A stretch of DNA of 64,000 nt from Novosphingobium mangrovisedimenti. GTDB taxonomy: Bacteria; Pseudomonadota; Alphaproteobacteria; Sphingomonadales; Sphingomonadaceae. Shown here piece after piece: positions 38,221 to 47,823 of this stretch (positions are counted from its first letter, which is position 1; each line of letters opens with the position of its first letter). The stretch covers positions 124,001 through 188,000 of the forward strand of contig NZ_JANZXA010000009.1 of the NCBI RefSeq assembly GCF_025153475.1. Reading direction: 5' to 3'. A program made the translations under genes and the position numbers. The notes below the pieces were generated by a model. That model was not told the origin of the DNA, ran no database searches, and saw only the letters and a list, made by a program, of their open reading frames with translations.

Positions 38221-38910
38221 CTAGGCGCGTGCCAGCACGGTCGCGATCAGATTGCTCCTGATCTCGAAACCGAGGGACTGGTAAAGCCGTATCGCCCCGT
38301 CGTTCGCGGCGTAGCTGTGCAGGAACGGCGTATCGCCCCGCGCGGTAAAGCCGGCCATGATGCGGCGGATCAGCCGCGCGGCATGGCCCTGCCCGCGATG
38401 TTCGGGCCAGGTGCATACGCCGCTGACCTCGGCGAAACCAGGCGCCGGGCGCATGCGTTCGCCCGCCATGGCAGCCAGCCTGCCCTCGTGCCGAATACCG
38501 TAATAGGCGCCATAGCACTGCGTGAGCGCCCCCCAGGGACCGGGCCTGGTGGCAAGCGCGAGTTCGGCCATGGCTGGCACGTCGTCGTCACCGAGCAATT
38601 CCACCGTTTCATCGCCGGGCCGCATCGACGCGGGTTCGGGCGCGGTCAGCTGGACCAGCTCGGCGACTTTCTCCACGCGCGTTCCGGGCGGCGCCGGCCA
38701 TTCGCGGGTTTCGACGATCCAGATCCTGTCTGCCGGGTCCGTCAGCAATGCCGTCAGTGCTGCCTGTGCCTCCGCACTGTCGTCTCGCGCGGCCGCGAAC
38801 GGGCCGTAGCCGGGATCGAGCCGCACTGCGGCACCACGCGCCACGGCCAGCGAAGCCTGCGGACCATTGAGCATATTCCAGACCGGCCGGTCGAGCGGAT
38901 GCGCGCTCAC
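38221..38910 (-). CDS. GNAT-family N-acetyltransferase (FR47-like)
   Basis: A 229-residue predicted acetyl-CoA-dependent acetyltransferase. The C-terminal GNAT fold has VSGVCTWPEHRGQGHAARLI, the acetyl-CoA pyrophosphate loop (Q/R-x-x-G-x-G/A type), then NDGAIRLYQSLGFE. The N-terminal half (HPLDRPVWNMLNGPQ) is the usual extension of this FR47-like subgroup. The substrate is unknown. Its GTG start overlaps the recN stop by four bases, so it is translationally coupled to recN. Confidence 0.87.
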   Translation of the reverse strand: MSAHPLDRPVWNMLNGPQASLAVARGAAVRLDPGYGPFAAARDDSAEAQAALTALLTDPADRIWIVETREWPAPPGTRVEKVAELVQLTAPEPASMRPGDETVELLGDDDVPAMAELALATRPGPWGALTQCYGAYYGIRHEGRLAAMAGERMRPAPGFAEVSGVCTWPEHRGQGHAARLIRRIMAGFTARGDTPFLHSYAANDGAIRLYQSLGFEIRSNLIATVLARA

Positions 38911-40586
38911 ACACCCTCCAGCAGACGGTTCGCCTGCGCACGCGCCTCGTCGGTCACCTCGGCGCCCGAGAGCATGCGCGCGATCTCTTCCTTGCGGTCC
39001 GCCTCGTCCAGCAGCACGACCGACGTGCGCGTGACCGTGCCTTCGCTCGACTTGGCGATCATGTAGTGCCGCCCCCCGCGCGCGGCGACCTGTGGGCTGT
39101 GCGTCACCGCCAGCAATTGCCCGCCGCCCTGTCCATTGTTCCCGGCCAGCCGCGCAAGGCGTTCGCCGATGGCGCTGGCGACAGCCCCGCCCACGCCCCG
39201 GTCGATCTCGTCGAAGATCACCGTGGCTGCGCCCCCCTCTTCGGCCAGCGCCACCTTGAGCGCGAGAATGAAGCGCGAAAGTTCGCCGCCGCTGGCAATC
39301 TTGGCCAGCGGCGCGAAGTCGGCGCCGGGATTGGTGCTGATCAGGAATTCGACCGCGTCCATGCCGTGCGCCCCCCAGCGTTCCTCGGGCAGGCGCACGA
39401 CCGATGTCTGAAAACGCGCGGCATCGAGCTTGAGCGGGGCGAGTTCCGCCGCGACCGCCACATCGAGGCGCTGTGCCGCCTTGCGACGCAGCTCGTGCAG
39501 CGCTTCAGCCCGTTCGCGATAGGCAAGCGCGGCACGCTGCGCCGCCTTCTCCAGGTCGACGAGATGTTCCTGCCCGCCCTCGATGGCGTCGAGCACGGTG
39601 CGCATCTCGTGCATCTTCCCGGGAAGGTCATCGACCTGGCAACCATGCTTGCGGGCCGCGGCGCGCAAATCGAACAGCCGCGTTTCAATGCGGTCCAGCT
39701 CGGCCGGATCGAAGGACAATGCCTCGGCCGCGCGCTCCAGCTTTTCCTCGGCCTCGCTTGCCTCGATCACCGCACGGTCGAGCGCGGCAAGCGCCTCGGC
39801 CAGCAGTTCGTGCTCACCGGCGATCCGATCAAGCCGACGCGCCGCGCCGCGCAAGGCTGCCAGCGCCGAATCGGAACCGCTCCACAAATGCTGAAGCGCG
39901 GCGAGATCATCGGAAAGCTTTTCGCCCTTCTGCATCCGTGTGCGGGCGGCAGCGAGCTGTTCCTCCTCACCCGTTTCAGGAGCAAGCGCGTTCAGCTCCT
40001 CGAGATGCGCCAGCAACAGGTCCTGATCCTCTGCGGCCCGCGCGACTTGCGCCCGCGCGGCGTCGAGCACGTCCTGCGCCCCGCGCCAGTCCTTCCACGC
40101 AGCCTCGATCCCACCGACGTCGCTGCCCGCGAAGCGATCGAGCAAGGCCCGGTGTCCGCGGGCATTGACGAGACCGCGATCGTCGTGCTGGCCATGGATT
40201 TCCACCAGCGCCGGGGCGATTTCGCGCAGCAGCGCGACACCGACGGGCTGATCGTTGAGGAACGCCTTCGATCCGCCGTCTGCCTTGAGCCTGCGCTTGA
40301 GAATCAGCGGTTCACCGGGCTCGATCTCCAACTCGGCATCGTCGATCGCCCCGCGCACCGCATCGGGCAGCGCGGAAAAATCGAAGCTGGCCGTCACGCT
40401 CGCCCCGTCTTCGCCCGCGCGCACGAGGCCGCTGTCCGCCCGGTTTCCGAGCACGAGCCCCAGCGCATCGAGCAGGATCGACTTGCCCGCGCCAGTTTCA
40501 CCGGTGAGGACGCCGAGTCCCTCGGAGAAATCGAGGTCGAGCGCCTCGATCAACACGATGTTTCGAATGGAAAGCCGGCTCAGCAT
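38907..40586 (-). CDS. recN: DNA repair protein RecN
   Basis: An SMC-like ATPase acting in double-strand break repair. Walker A is GETGAGKSIL near residue 30. A long coiled coil with the NAR-type middle follows, and the C-terminal head has SGGELSRFILALKVAL and VIFDEIDRGVGG. Length is 559 residues. The start MLSRLSIRNIVLIEALDLDF is canonical. A perfect GAAC-N7-GAAC LexA box ends directly at the start codon, predicting SOS control. Confidence 0.96.
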   Translation of the reverse strand: MLSRLSIRNIVLIEALDLDFSEGLGVLTGETGAGKSILLDALGLVLGNRADSGLVRAGEDGASVTASFDFSALPDAVRGAIDDAELEIEPGEPLILKRRLKADGGSKAFLNDQPVGVALLREIAPALVEIHGQHDDRGLVNARGHRALLDRFAGSDVGGIEAAWKDWRGAQDVLDAARAQVARAAEDQDLLLAHLEELNALAPETGEEEQLAAARTRMQKGEKLSDDLAALQHLWSGSDSALAALRGAARRLDRIAGEHELLAEALAALDRAVIEASEAEEKLERAAEALSFDPAELDRIETRLFDLRAAARKHGCQVDDLPGKMHEMRTVLDAIEGGQEHLVDLEKAAQRAALAYRERAEALHELRRKAAQRLDVAVAAELAPLKLDAARFQTSVVRLPEERWGAHGMDAVEFLISTNPGADFAPLAKIASGGELSRFILALKVALAEEGGAATVIFDEIDRGVGGAVASAIGERLARLAGNNGQGGGQLLAVTHSPQVAARGGRHYMIAKSSEGTVTRTSVVLLDEADRKEEIARMLSGAEVTDEARAQANRLLEGV

Positions 40587-40601
40587 GTTCGCGAAGCGTT
40601 C
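40587..40601 (-). promoter_or_regulatory. SOS (LexA) box of recN
   Basis: The plus strand reads GTTC-GCGAAGC-GTTC, a perfect alphaproteobacterial LexA site (GTTC-N7-GTTC). Its last base touches the recN ATG at 40586, so bound LexA would cover the start of the gene. Confidence 0.82.
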
Positions 40602-40645
40602 TAGCGAAGTGCGAGCCCGGCGTCACCCCGCATCGCGCGGCCCCA

Positions 40646-41443
40646 TCAGGCCGCGACGTTTTCGGGCGCGTACTTCCTCATGAGCTTGTAGGCGCGGGCG
40701 TACCACCTGCTGTTGGGATAGTTGTTCTCGAGAACCGCCGCGGCCTTCTGCGCCTCTTCCGGAACCCCCAGTGCAAGGTAACCCTCGACGAGGCGGAAAA
40801 GGGCCTCCGGGGTGTGGCTGGTGGTCTGGTAGGTATCGACCACGTTGCGGAAACGCAGCGTGGCGGCAAGCCACTTGCCACTACGTTCGTAGGAACGGCC
40901 GATCGTCATTTCCTTGCCGGCAAGGTGATCGTTGACGAGGTCGAGCTTGAGCTTGGCATCCGCCGCATAGCTGGTGGTCGGATAGCGGCGCATGATGTCG
41001 GTCAGCGCCTGCTTGGCCTGCTCTGTGGTCTTCTGGTCACGCGTCACGTCGCTGATCTGCTCATAGTAGCAGATCGCGATCAGGTAGTAGGCGTAAGGCG
41101 CGTCCTTGTTGCCCGGATGAATCGAAAGGAAGCGCTGCGCCGACTGGATCGACTTGTTGTAATCGCGCGCGGCGTAATAGCTGAAGGCGCTCATCAGCTG
41201 GGCGCGACGCGCCCAGGGCGAATAGGGATGCTGGCGCTCGACTTCGTCGAACAGCGCGGCGGCCTGCTTGGTCCGCCCTTCATCGAGCCGCTTCTTCGCC
41301 GCCGCGTAGAGCGTATCGACGTCGCGCGCGACATAGGCGGTATCCTTGTTCTTGCCCCCCCGCCCGGCGCAGCCGGCGGTAAGGACGAGCGCGCCGGTGG
41401 CAGCGGCAAGGAGGGCGGTCTTCAGTCGCGAACGTTCGAACAT
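40646..41443 (-). CDS. bamD: Outer membrane assembly lipoprotein BamD
   Basis: An essential lipoprotein of the BAM complex that inserts beta-barrel proteins in the outer membrane. A lipoprotein signal peptide ends in LTAGC, so Cys24 should be acylated. Five TPR-like repeats follow, with family blocks ERQHPYSPWARRAQLM and HPGNKDAPYAYYL. Length is 265 residues. It is divergent from the cation antiporter gene; recN lies downstream after 59 bases. Confidence 0.95.
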   Translation of the reverse strand: MFERSRLKTALLAAATGALVLTAGCAGRGGKNKDTAYVARDVDTLYAAAKKRLDEGRTKQAAALFDEVERQHPYSPWARRAQLMSAFSYYAARDYNKSIQSAQRFLSIHPGNKDAPYAYYLIAICYYEQISDVTRDQKTTEQAKQALTDIMRRYPTTSYAADAKLKLDLVNDHLAGKEMTIGRSYERSGKWLAATLRFRNVVDTYQTTSHTPEALFRLVEGYLALGVPEEAQKAAAVLENNYPNSRWYARAYKLMRKYAPENVAA

Positions 41444-41594
41444 GGCGAGGGTCTATAGCCAGCACGATGCTGAACGCCAAGTGAAGTTGCGCGGTTGTGC
41501 CGTGGGTATCTCGACGGCGCGATCGAGGCCGGCATGCAATTTAACGGCACCTTGAGCATTGCCTGCCCGAATCGTCATGTCATAGTGGCGGCAC

Positions 41595-43364
41595 ATGGCC
41601 GGCAGCACCGATCTCTTTTCACCCGTCATGTCCGACGCCCTGGTCATTCTGGGCTCCGCGGGCATCGTCATTCCGGTATTCAACCGCTACCGGATCACGC
41701 CTGTGATCGGGTTCATCCTGGTCGGCCTGCTGGTCGGCCCGTTTGGCCTGGGGCGGCACGTCTTCGACCATCCCTGGCTTTCCTACATAACGATCACCGA
41801 CCCTGACGGGCTGGAGGTCTTTGCCGAATTCGGCATCATCCTGCTCCTCTTCTCGATCGGCCTGGAGTTGTCGTTCGGCCGCCTGTGGCAGATGCGGCGC
41901 ATGGTCTTCGGGCTCGGTTCGCTCGAACTGATCGTGATCGGCTCGTCGCTCACCTTCATCCTCGCCGCCATCGGCCAGGGATTCGTCGGCGCAATGGCGC
42001 TCGGCCTCGCGCTGGCGCTGTCCTCGACCGCACTGGTGCTCAAGATCACCAACGCGGCAACGCCCGTGGGCCGTGCCGCGCTTTCCATGCTGCTGTTCGA
42101 GGACATCGCCCTTGTTCCGATCATCTTCCTGCTCGGCGCCCTGGCGCCCCATGCGGACAACGACAGCGTCGGCAACCTGATCCATACGCTCGTATGGGGC
42201 AGCGGCGCCGTGATAGCCCTGCTCGTGTTCGGCCGGTACCTGCTTCCGCCGCTCTTCGCCCAGGCGGCGCGCACCAAGAGCCCGGAGCTGTTCCTGGCCG
42301 CCAGCCTGCTCGTCGTGATCCTCGCCGCGCTGGCGACCGCCGCGACAGGCCTTTCGCCGATCGTCGGCGCACTGGTCGCCGGGCTGCTGATCGCCGAGAC
42401 CGAATACCATTCCGAGGTCGAGCAGATCACCGAGCCGTTCAAGGGCCTTGCCCTCGGCGTCTTCCTCATCACCATCGGCATGAGCATCGACCTCATGGTG
42501 GTCTGGGAGAACCTCGGCTCGATCCTTGTCGCGACGGTCGGCGTGCTCCTGCTCAAGGCCGTGGTGACGGGCGTGCTGCTGCGGCTGATGGGCGCGCGGC
42601 GCGGGACCGCGGCCGAGACCGGCATCCTGATGTCGAGCCCTTCGGAAACGACCCTGATCGTGCTCAGCGCGGCGGCCTCGGCCCAGCTGATCCAGCAGGG
42701 CACGGCGCAGTTCTGGCAGATCGTCACCGCCATCGGCCTTACCGTCACCCCCCTGCTCTCGATGGCCGGCAAGATGATGGCCCGGCGGGTCGACGGGGTG
42801 GACGCACCGCACCAGCCCGCAGAGGACGACGATCAGCCCCGGACCATCATCGTCGGCTTCGGCCGCGTCGGCCGGCTTGTCGCCGACATGCTGGCACAGC
42901 ACGGACGCCCCTATGTCGCGGTCGACAGCGATACCGATCTCGTCACCGAGGGACGGCGGCGCGGCTATGCCGTCACGTTCGGAGATGCCGGCAGGGGCGA
43001 CGCCATGCTGCGCATGGGCGCCGCCCACGCCGCAGCCGTGATCCTGACGATGGACGAGCCGGTCACCGCACAGCGCATCGTGCGCAAGCTGCGCGTCCAG
43101 TTCCCGGACCTGCCGATCATCGCCCGCGCCCGCGATGTCGACCATGCCGCCCAGCTCTACCGAGCAGGCGCCACGCATGCCGTGCCGGAAACGCTGGAAA
43201 GCTCGCTCCAGCTTTCCGAAGCCGTGCTGGTCGAAACCGGTGTGGCGATGGGGCCGGTGATCGCCTCGATTCACGAAAAGCGTGACGAGTTCCGCGAAAT
43301 GATCATGCAGCAGGGTGGATTGTCGGAACGACCCAAATTGAAAAGCGCCGGCCTCGGCGAGTAA
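41595..43364 (+). CDS. CPA2-family cation:proton antiporter (KefB/KefC type)
   Basis: A 589-residue membrane transporter. About twelve hydrophobic segments run to residue 385 and form the Na/H exchanger domain (RITPVIGFILVGLLVGPFG, ALALSSTALVLKI). A TrkA-N domain follows (IIVGFGRVGRLVADMLAQ). There is no obvious TrkA-C domain. It probably exchanges K+ or Na+ for protons and is gated by nucleotide or glutathione adducts, as in Kef systems. No KefF/KefG partner is adjacent. Confidence 0.92.
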   Translation: MAGSTDLFSPVMSDALVILGSAGIVIPVFNRYRITPVIGFILVGLLVGPFGLGRHVFDHPWLSYITITDPDGLEVFAEFGIILLLFSIGLELSFGRLWQMRRMVFGLGSLELIVIGSSLTFILAAIGQGFVGAMALGLALALSSTALVLKITNAATPVGRAALSMLLFEDIALVPIIFLLGALAPHADNDSVGNLIHTLVWGSGAVIALLVFGRYLLPPLFAQAARTKSPELFLAASLLVVILAALATAATGLSPIVGALVAGLLIAETEYHSEVEQITEPFKGLALGVFLITIGMSIDLMVVWENLGSILVATVGVLLLKAVVTGVLLRLMGARRGTAAETGILMSSPSETTLIVLSAAASAQLIQQGTAQFWQIVTAIGLTVTPLLSMAGKMMARRVDGVDAPHQPAEDDDQPRTIIVGFGRVGRLVADMLAQHGRPYVAVDSDTDLVTEGRRRGYAVTFGDAGRGDAMLRMGAAHAAAVILTMDEPVTAQRIVRKLRVQFPDLPIIARARDVDHAAQLYRAGATHAVPETLESSLQLSEAVLVETGVAMGPVIASIHEKRDEFREMIMQQGGLSERPKLKSAGLGE

Positions 43365-43377
43365 TCCCTATCGGTTG

Positions 43378-43407
43378 CAGTTCACCCGGCATCGCGCCGG
43401 TGAACTG
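43378..43407. terminator. Hairpin between convergent genes
   Basis: CAGTTCACC-CGGC and GCCGG-TGAACTG form a stem of about 12 pairs with a short loop, 14 bases after the antiporter stop codon. No T-run follows on either strand, so termination is only plausible. Confidence 0.5.
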
Positions 43408-43427
43408 TCCGATGGGCGAACGCCATT

Positions 43428-43961
43428 TCAGTTCGCGCGCCGCGTGATCGTAACGACCAGTCCGCCATCACCCGTGAGGCGAACCGTCCGACCCGGCACG
43501 AGATCGACCTGCTGATCGAGACTGACGCTGCGCGTGCCCTGCCCCTCGCAAAATGGAATCGGGCGCGTCCAACGTGCATTGACGCTGAAAAGATCGGGAG
43601 CTCCATTCCTGTTGTAGCGGCGGATCGAAAGGTTGAATTGGCGCTGGGCGCTGAAATTGGAAGCGCTCGCGTTACCGGCCTTGTCATCGCACGGCTCGGG
43701 CGCATCGCGCAGCGATTCCGAATAGCTCGCCCCGGAATTGTCGATTTTCAGCACCCCGGTCCACAACGCTCCGCGCCCTGCCTCGACAGTAACATCAACG
43801 ACGGCAATCGGGTTTTCGCTGGCCCTAGTGGAGCCCCGCAACGATGAAGCCATTACAACAGGAGGTGGTGGAACTATCTGCGTTGTTGCAGCAGCAACCG
43901 CGGATGGTTCCACTGTGTGGATTGCGGCGGCGATTACTGCGGCAAAAAATACGCTCTTCAT
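43428..43961 (-). CDS. Exported hypothetical protein
   Basis: A 177-residue protein with a signal peptide (MKSVFFAAVIAAAIHTVEPSAVAAA). The mature part seems to be mostly beta strands and has two cysteines (EPCDDKAG and IPFCEGQG) that could form a disulfide. No known family was recognised. It is a single gene, convergent with the antiporter; glsA lies upstream on the same strand after 101 bases. Confidence 0.7.
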   Translation of the reverse strand: MKSVFFAAVIAAAIHTVEPSAVAAATTQIVPPPPVVMASSLRGSTRASENPIAVVDVTVEAGRGALWTGVLKIDNSGASYSESLRDAPEPCDDKAGNASASNFSAQRQFNLSIRRYNRNGAPDLFSVNARWTRPIPFCEGQGTRSVSLDQQVDLVPGRTVRLTGDGGLVVTITRRAN

Positions 43962-44062
43962 CTTGCGTTCTCTTGTTCGCCATGAAGATTTCGACGGTAG
44001 GGTTCCAGTTTTAAGAAGATATTACACGCCTGAACGGCCAGTACGGCAGCGGCACGCAAGCT

Positions 44063-44995
44063 CTATTGGGCGCGCGGTTCGAACACCGACCAACCAGTCT
44101 TTTGTACGAGCCGCTCCAGGGCCAGTTGCCCCAGATGCGAATTGCCGCTGGAGTTCAGGCCCGGAGACCACACCGCGATGCTCGCGATCCCCGGAGCCAC
44201 CGCCAGAATGCCACCGCCCACGCCGGACTTTCCCGGCAGGCCGGTGCGATAGGCGAAGTCACCCGAATTGTCGTAGTGCCCGCAGGACATCATCAGCGCA
44301 TTGATGCGCCGAGCGCGCCGGTCCGATATGACCGAATGCCCGTCCGACTGCCCTCCGGCCATCAGATAGCGCCCCGCCATGGCCAGTTGCCGGCAACTCA
44401 TGGCCAGCGAACAGAAGTGAAAATAGGTTCCCAGCACGAGGTCCACCGGCGCGTGGATATTGCCGAAGGCCCGCATGTAATTGGCGAGCGCCTTGTTGCG
44501 AAATCCGGTTTCCTGCTCGGCGCGCGCCACGACTTCATCGATGACGATGGTCTCGTCGCCGGCCACCATGCGCACGAAGCGCAGCATCTGCCCGATCGCC
44601 TCGCGCGGCTGCAACCGGCCGAGCAGCACGTCGCACACGACAATAGCGCCGGCATTGATGAAGGGATTGCGCGGAATGCCGTGCTCGGTCTCGAGCTGGA
44701 CGATCGAATTGAACGCCGACCCCGAAGGCTCGCGCCCGACACGCTGCCAAAGCTGATCCCCTACCGCGCCCAGCGCCAGCGTCAGCGCGAAGACCTTTGA
44801 GATCGACTGGATCGAGAATGGGTCTTCGGCGTCCCCCGCCGTGTGGACCGTGCCGTCGCGCATGACAACGGCAATGCCGAACTTGTCTGCCGGGACTTGC
44901 GCGAGAGGCGGGATATAGTCCGCCACTTTGCCGCGATGCTCCTGGGCGCGCATCTCTTCGGCGATTTCGGCGACGATGGCAGATATCGCGTCCAA
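44063..44995 (-). CDS. glsA: Glutaminase
   Basis: Hydrolyses glutamine to glutamate and ammonia. This is the beta-lactamase-fold family: the catalytic S64-x-x-K67 lies in [11 protein letters not shown], and further blocks are [11 protein letters not shown] and [11 protein letters not shown]. Length is 310 residues. The start is a TTG at 44995 preceded by a strong GAGGAG site. It lies 50 bases downstream of alaS. Confidence 0.95.
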   Translation of the reverse strand: MDAISAIVAEIAEEMRAQEHRGKVADYIPPLAQVPADKFGIAVVMRDGTVHTAGDAEDPFSIQSISKVFALTLALGAVGDQLWQRVGREPSGSAFNSIVQLETEHGIPRNPFINAGAIVVCDVLLGRLQPREAIGQMLRFVRMVAGDETIVIDEVVARAEQETGFRNKALANYMRAFGNIHAPVDLVLGTYFHFCSLAMSCRQLAMAGRYLMAGGQSDGHSVISDRRARRINALMMSCGHYDNSGDFAYRTGLPGKSGVGGGILAVAPGIASIAVWSPGLNSSGNSHLGQLALERLVQKTGWSVFEPRAQ

Positions 44996-45045
44996 CTGGC
45001 ACTCCTCACCGCGTTATCCGCCTCCGCCGCAAACGGAAGCGGCTG

Positions 45046-47691
45046 CTAGCCGCCAAGCGCCGCCTTCACGGCCGCAATCGCCTCGGCGCCCTTCGATCCA
45101 TCCGGGCCGCCGCCCTGCGCCATGTCGGGACGGCCGCCGCCACCCTTGCCGCCGAGCGCCGCGACGCCCGCGCGGACCAGATCGACTGCGCTGGCCTTGT
45201 CCTTGAGGTCGTCGGTCACGGCCACGGCGATCGAGGCCTTGCCCTCGTTCACCGCGACGATCGCGGCAACGCCCGAGCCCATGCGCTGCTTGGCCTGATC
45301 GAGCAGGCCGCGCAGTTCCTTGGGATCGAGGCCCTCGAGCACCTGGCCGGAGAAGGTCATGCCATTGACGGTCTCGTCCGCCGGGCCGGAAGCGGCACCG
45401 CCGCCGCCCAGAGCCAGCGCCTTCTTGGCCTCGGCCAGTTCGCGTTCGAGCTTCTTGCGCTCGTCGAGCAGCGCGGTGATGCGGTTCTCGACATCCTCGG
45501 GATTGGTACGCAGCAGGCCCGCGGCATTCTTGAGCGCGTCCTCGCGGCCGACCAGCCACTGGCGCGCGCCCTCGCCGGTCAATGCCTCGATACGGCGCAC
45601 GCCCGAGCTGACGGCGCTTTCGGAAACGATGCGGAACACGCCGATGTCACCGGTAGCGCGCACGTGGGTGCCGCCGCACAGTTCGACCGAATAGGCATGA
45701 TCGCCGCTCTGGCGGCCCATCGACAGGACACGTACCTCGTCACCGTACTTCTCGCCGAACAGCGCCATGGCACCTGCCGCGATGGCATCCTCGGGCGTCA
45801 TCAGACGGGTGAGCACCGGCTCGTTGGCGCGCACTTCGGCGTTCACTTCGGCCTCGATCTCGGCGATGTCCTCGGCCGAAAGCGCAGTGGGCTGTGAAAA
45901 GTCGAAGCGCAGGCGGTCGGCGGAGACCATCGAGCCCTTCTGCGTAACGTGATCGCCAAGACGGCCCCGCAGCGCGGCGTGCAGCAAGTGCGTGGCCGAG
46001 TGGTTGGCGCGGATCGCATCGCGGCGTTCCACGTCCACGGCAAGGTTGACGACATCGCCCACCTTGATCGCGCCTTCCTCGACCTTGCCGCTCATCGCAT
46101 GGAGGCGGCCGAGCGGCTTGGCAGTGTCGGCAATGGTGATCTTCAGACCCTTCCCGGTGATCGTGCCGGCATCGCCGACCTGACCGCCCGATTCTCCGTA
46201 GAACGGGGTCTGGTTGGTGAGCACGGTGACATCATCGCCGGCCTTTGCGACCTCGACTTCCTTGCCGTCGACGACCAGCGCAACGACGCGGCCTTCGCCG
46301 CTCGTTGAAGTATAGCCGGTAAACTCGCTGGCGCCTTCGCGCTCGGCGATGTCGAACCAGACTTCGCTGTCGGCGGCCTGCCCCGAACCCTTCCACGCGG
46401 CGCGCGCGGCGGCCTTTTGCTGGGCCATGGCGGCGTCGAAGCCGTCCTTGTCGACCGAAATGCCGCGCGGGCGCAGGGCGTCTTCGGTGAGGTCGTAGGG
46501 GAAGCCGTAGGTGTCGTAGAGCTTGAAGGCGGTCTCGCCGGGAAGCTGGGCGCCCTCGCCCATGTCGGCAGTCGCCTCGTCGAGCAGCTTGAGGCCGTTC
46601 GAGAGCGTGCGCCGGAACTGGACTTCCTCGCGCTCCAGCGTTTCCTCGATCAGCGGCTGCGCGCGGCCGAGTTCAGGATAGGCCTGGCCCATCTCCGCCA
46701 CCAGCGCGGGGACGAGGCGGTGCATCAACGGGTCCTTGGCACCCAGCAGGTGCGCGTGACGCATGGCTCGGCGCATGATGCGGCGCAGGACGTAGCCGCG
46801 CCCTTCGTTGGACGGCAGCACGCCATCGGCCAGCAGAAAGCTGGTCGAGCGCAAGTGGTCGGCAATGACGCGATGGCTGGCCTGATGATCGCCCTCGGCC
46901 TTCACGCCGGTGAGGTTTTCCGAGGCGGCGATCAGGGCCTTGAAGGTGTCGATGTCATAGTTGTCGTGCACGCCCTGCATGACTGCGGAGATGCGTTCCA
47001 GCCCCATGCCGGTATCGATCGAGGGCTTGGGCAGGTCGCCGACAATCTCTCCAGCAGCCTGCTCGAACTGCATGAACACGAGGTTCCAGATTTCGATGAA
47101 GCGGTCGCCGTCTTCCTCGGGGCTTCCCGGAGGGCCGCCCCAGATGTGATCGCCGTGATCGTAGAAGATTTCCGAGCACGGGCCGCATGGGCCATCGTCG
47201 CCCATCGCCCAGAAGTTGTCCTTGGTGGGGATGCGGATGATCTTCTGATCGGGCAGGCCTGCAATCTTCTTCCACAGGTCGAAGGCCTCATCGTCCGTGT
47301 GGTAGACCGTGACGAGCAGCTTTTCGACCGGAAGCGCCCACTCCTTCGTCAGCAGGGTCCAGGCGTGGGTAATCGCCTGTTCCTTGAAATAGTCGCCGAA
47401 GGAGAAGTTCCCCAGCATCTCGAAGAAGGTGTGGTGGCGCGCGGTATAGCCGACATTGTCGAGATCATTGTGCTTGCCGCCTGCGCGCACGCACTTCTGC
47501 GAGGAGGTGGCGCGTGGCGTTGAGCGGGTTTCGAGCCCCGTAAACACGTTCTTGAACGGCACCATGCCCGCGTTCACGAACATCAGCGTGGGGTCGTTGT
47601 AGGGCACCAGCGGCGCGGAAGGCACCACTTCATGGCCCTGCGAGCCGAAGTAATCGAGGAAGGACCGGCGGATCTCGTTCGTCGTCTGCAT
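45046..47691 (-). CDS. alaS: Alanyl-tRNA synthetase
   Basis: Charges tRNA-Ala. Class II catalytic core at the N-terminus ([43 protein letters not shown]), an editing domain with [13 protein letters not shown] and CGGTHV, and a C-terminal C-Ala domain. The ATG at 47691 gives 881 residues and the usual MQTTNEIR start. Confidence 0.97.
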   Translation of the reverse strand: MQTTNEIRRSFLDYFGSQGHEVVPSAPLVPYNDPTLMFVNAGMVPFKNVFTGLETRSTPRATSSQKCVRAGGKHNDLDNVGYTARHHTFFEMLGNFSFGDYFKEQAITHAWTLLTKEWALPVEKLLVTVYHTDDEAFDLWKKIAGLPDQKIIRIPTKDNFWAMGDDGPCGPCSEIFYDHGDHIWGGPPGSPEEDGDRFIEIWNLVFMQFEQAAGEIVGDLPKPSIDTGMGLERISAVMQGVHDNYDIDTFKALIAASENLTGVKAEGDHQASHRVIADHLRSTSFLLADGVLPSNEGRGYVLRRIMRRAMRHAHLLGAKDPLMHRLVPALVAEMGQAYPELGRAQPLIEETLEREEVQFRRTLSNGLKLLDEATADMGEGAQLPGETAFKLYDTYGFPYDLTEDALRPRGISVDKDGFDAAMAQQKAAARAAWKGSGQAADSEVWFDIAEREGASEFTGYTSTSGEGRVVALVVDGKEVEVAKAGDDVTVLTNQTPFYGESGGQVGDAGTITGKGLKITIADTAKPLGRLHAMSGKVEEGAIKVGDVVNLAVDVERRDAIRANHSATHLLHAALRGRLGDHVTQKGSMVSADRLRFDFSQPTALSAEDIAEIEAEVNAEVRANEPVLTRLMTPEDAIAAGAMALFGEKYGDEVRVLSMGRQSGDHAYSVELCGGTHVRATGDIGVFRIVSESAVSSGVRRIEALTGEGARQWLVGREDALKNAAGLLRTNPEDVENRITALLDERKKLERELAEAKKALALGGGGAASGPADETVNGMTFSGQVLEGLDPKELRGLLDQAKQRMGSGVAAIVAVNEGKASIAVAVTDDLKDKASAVDLVRAGVAALGGKGGGGRPDMAQGGGPDGSKGAEAIAAVKAALGG

Positions 47692-47823
47692 GTTGGCGCC
47701 GATAAGCCACGCGCGCGAGGTCGGCAAGCTACAAGCTGCGGTCAGAGTGTTCGGGAATTGCGATGAATGCCCCTTACCAGCGACAGAGCGCCCCGATGCC
47801 GAGGCCGGAACCCCGGGAAGGCG

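Noticed and set aside
41619..43274. A 551-codon open frame antisense to the cation antiporter
   Set aside because: The membrane and TrkA-N motifs are on the plus strand; the antisense frame is a composition artefact.
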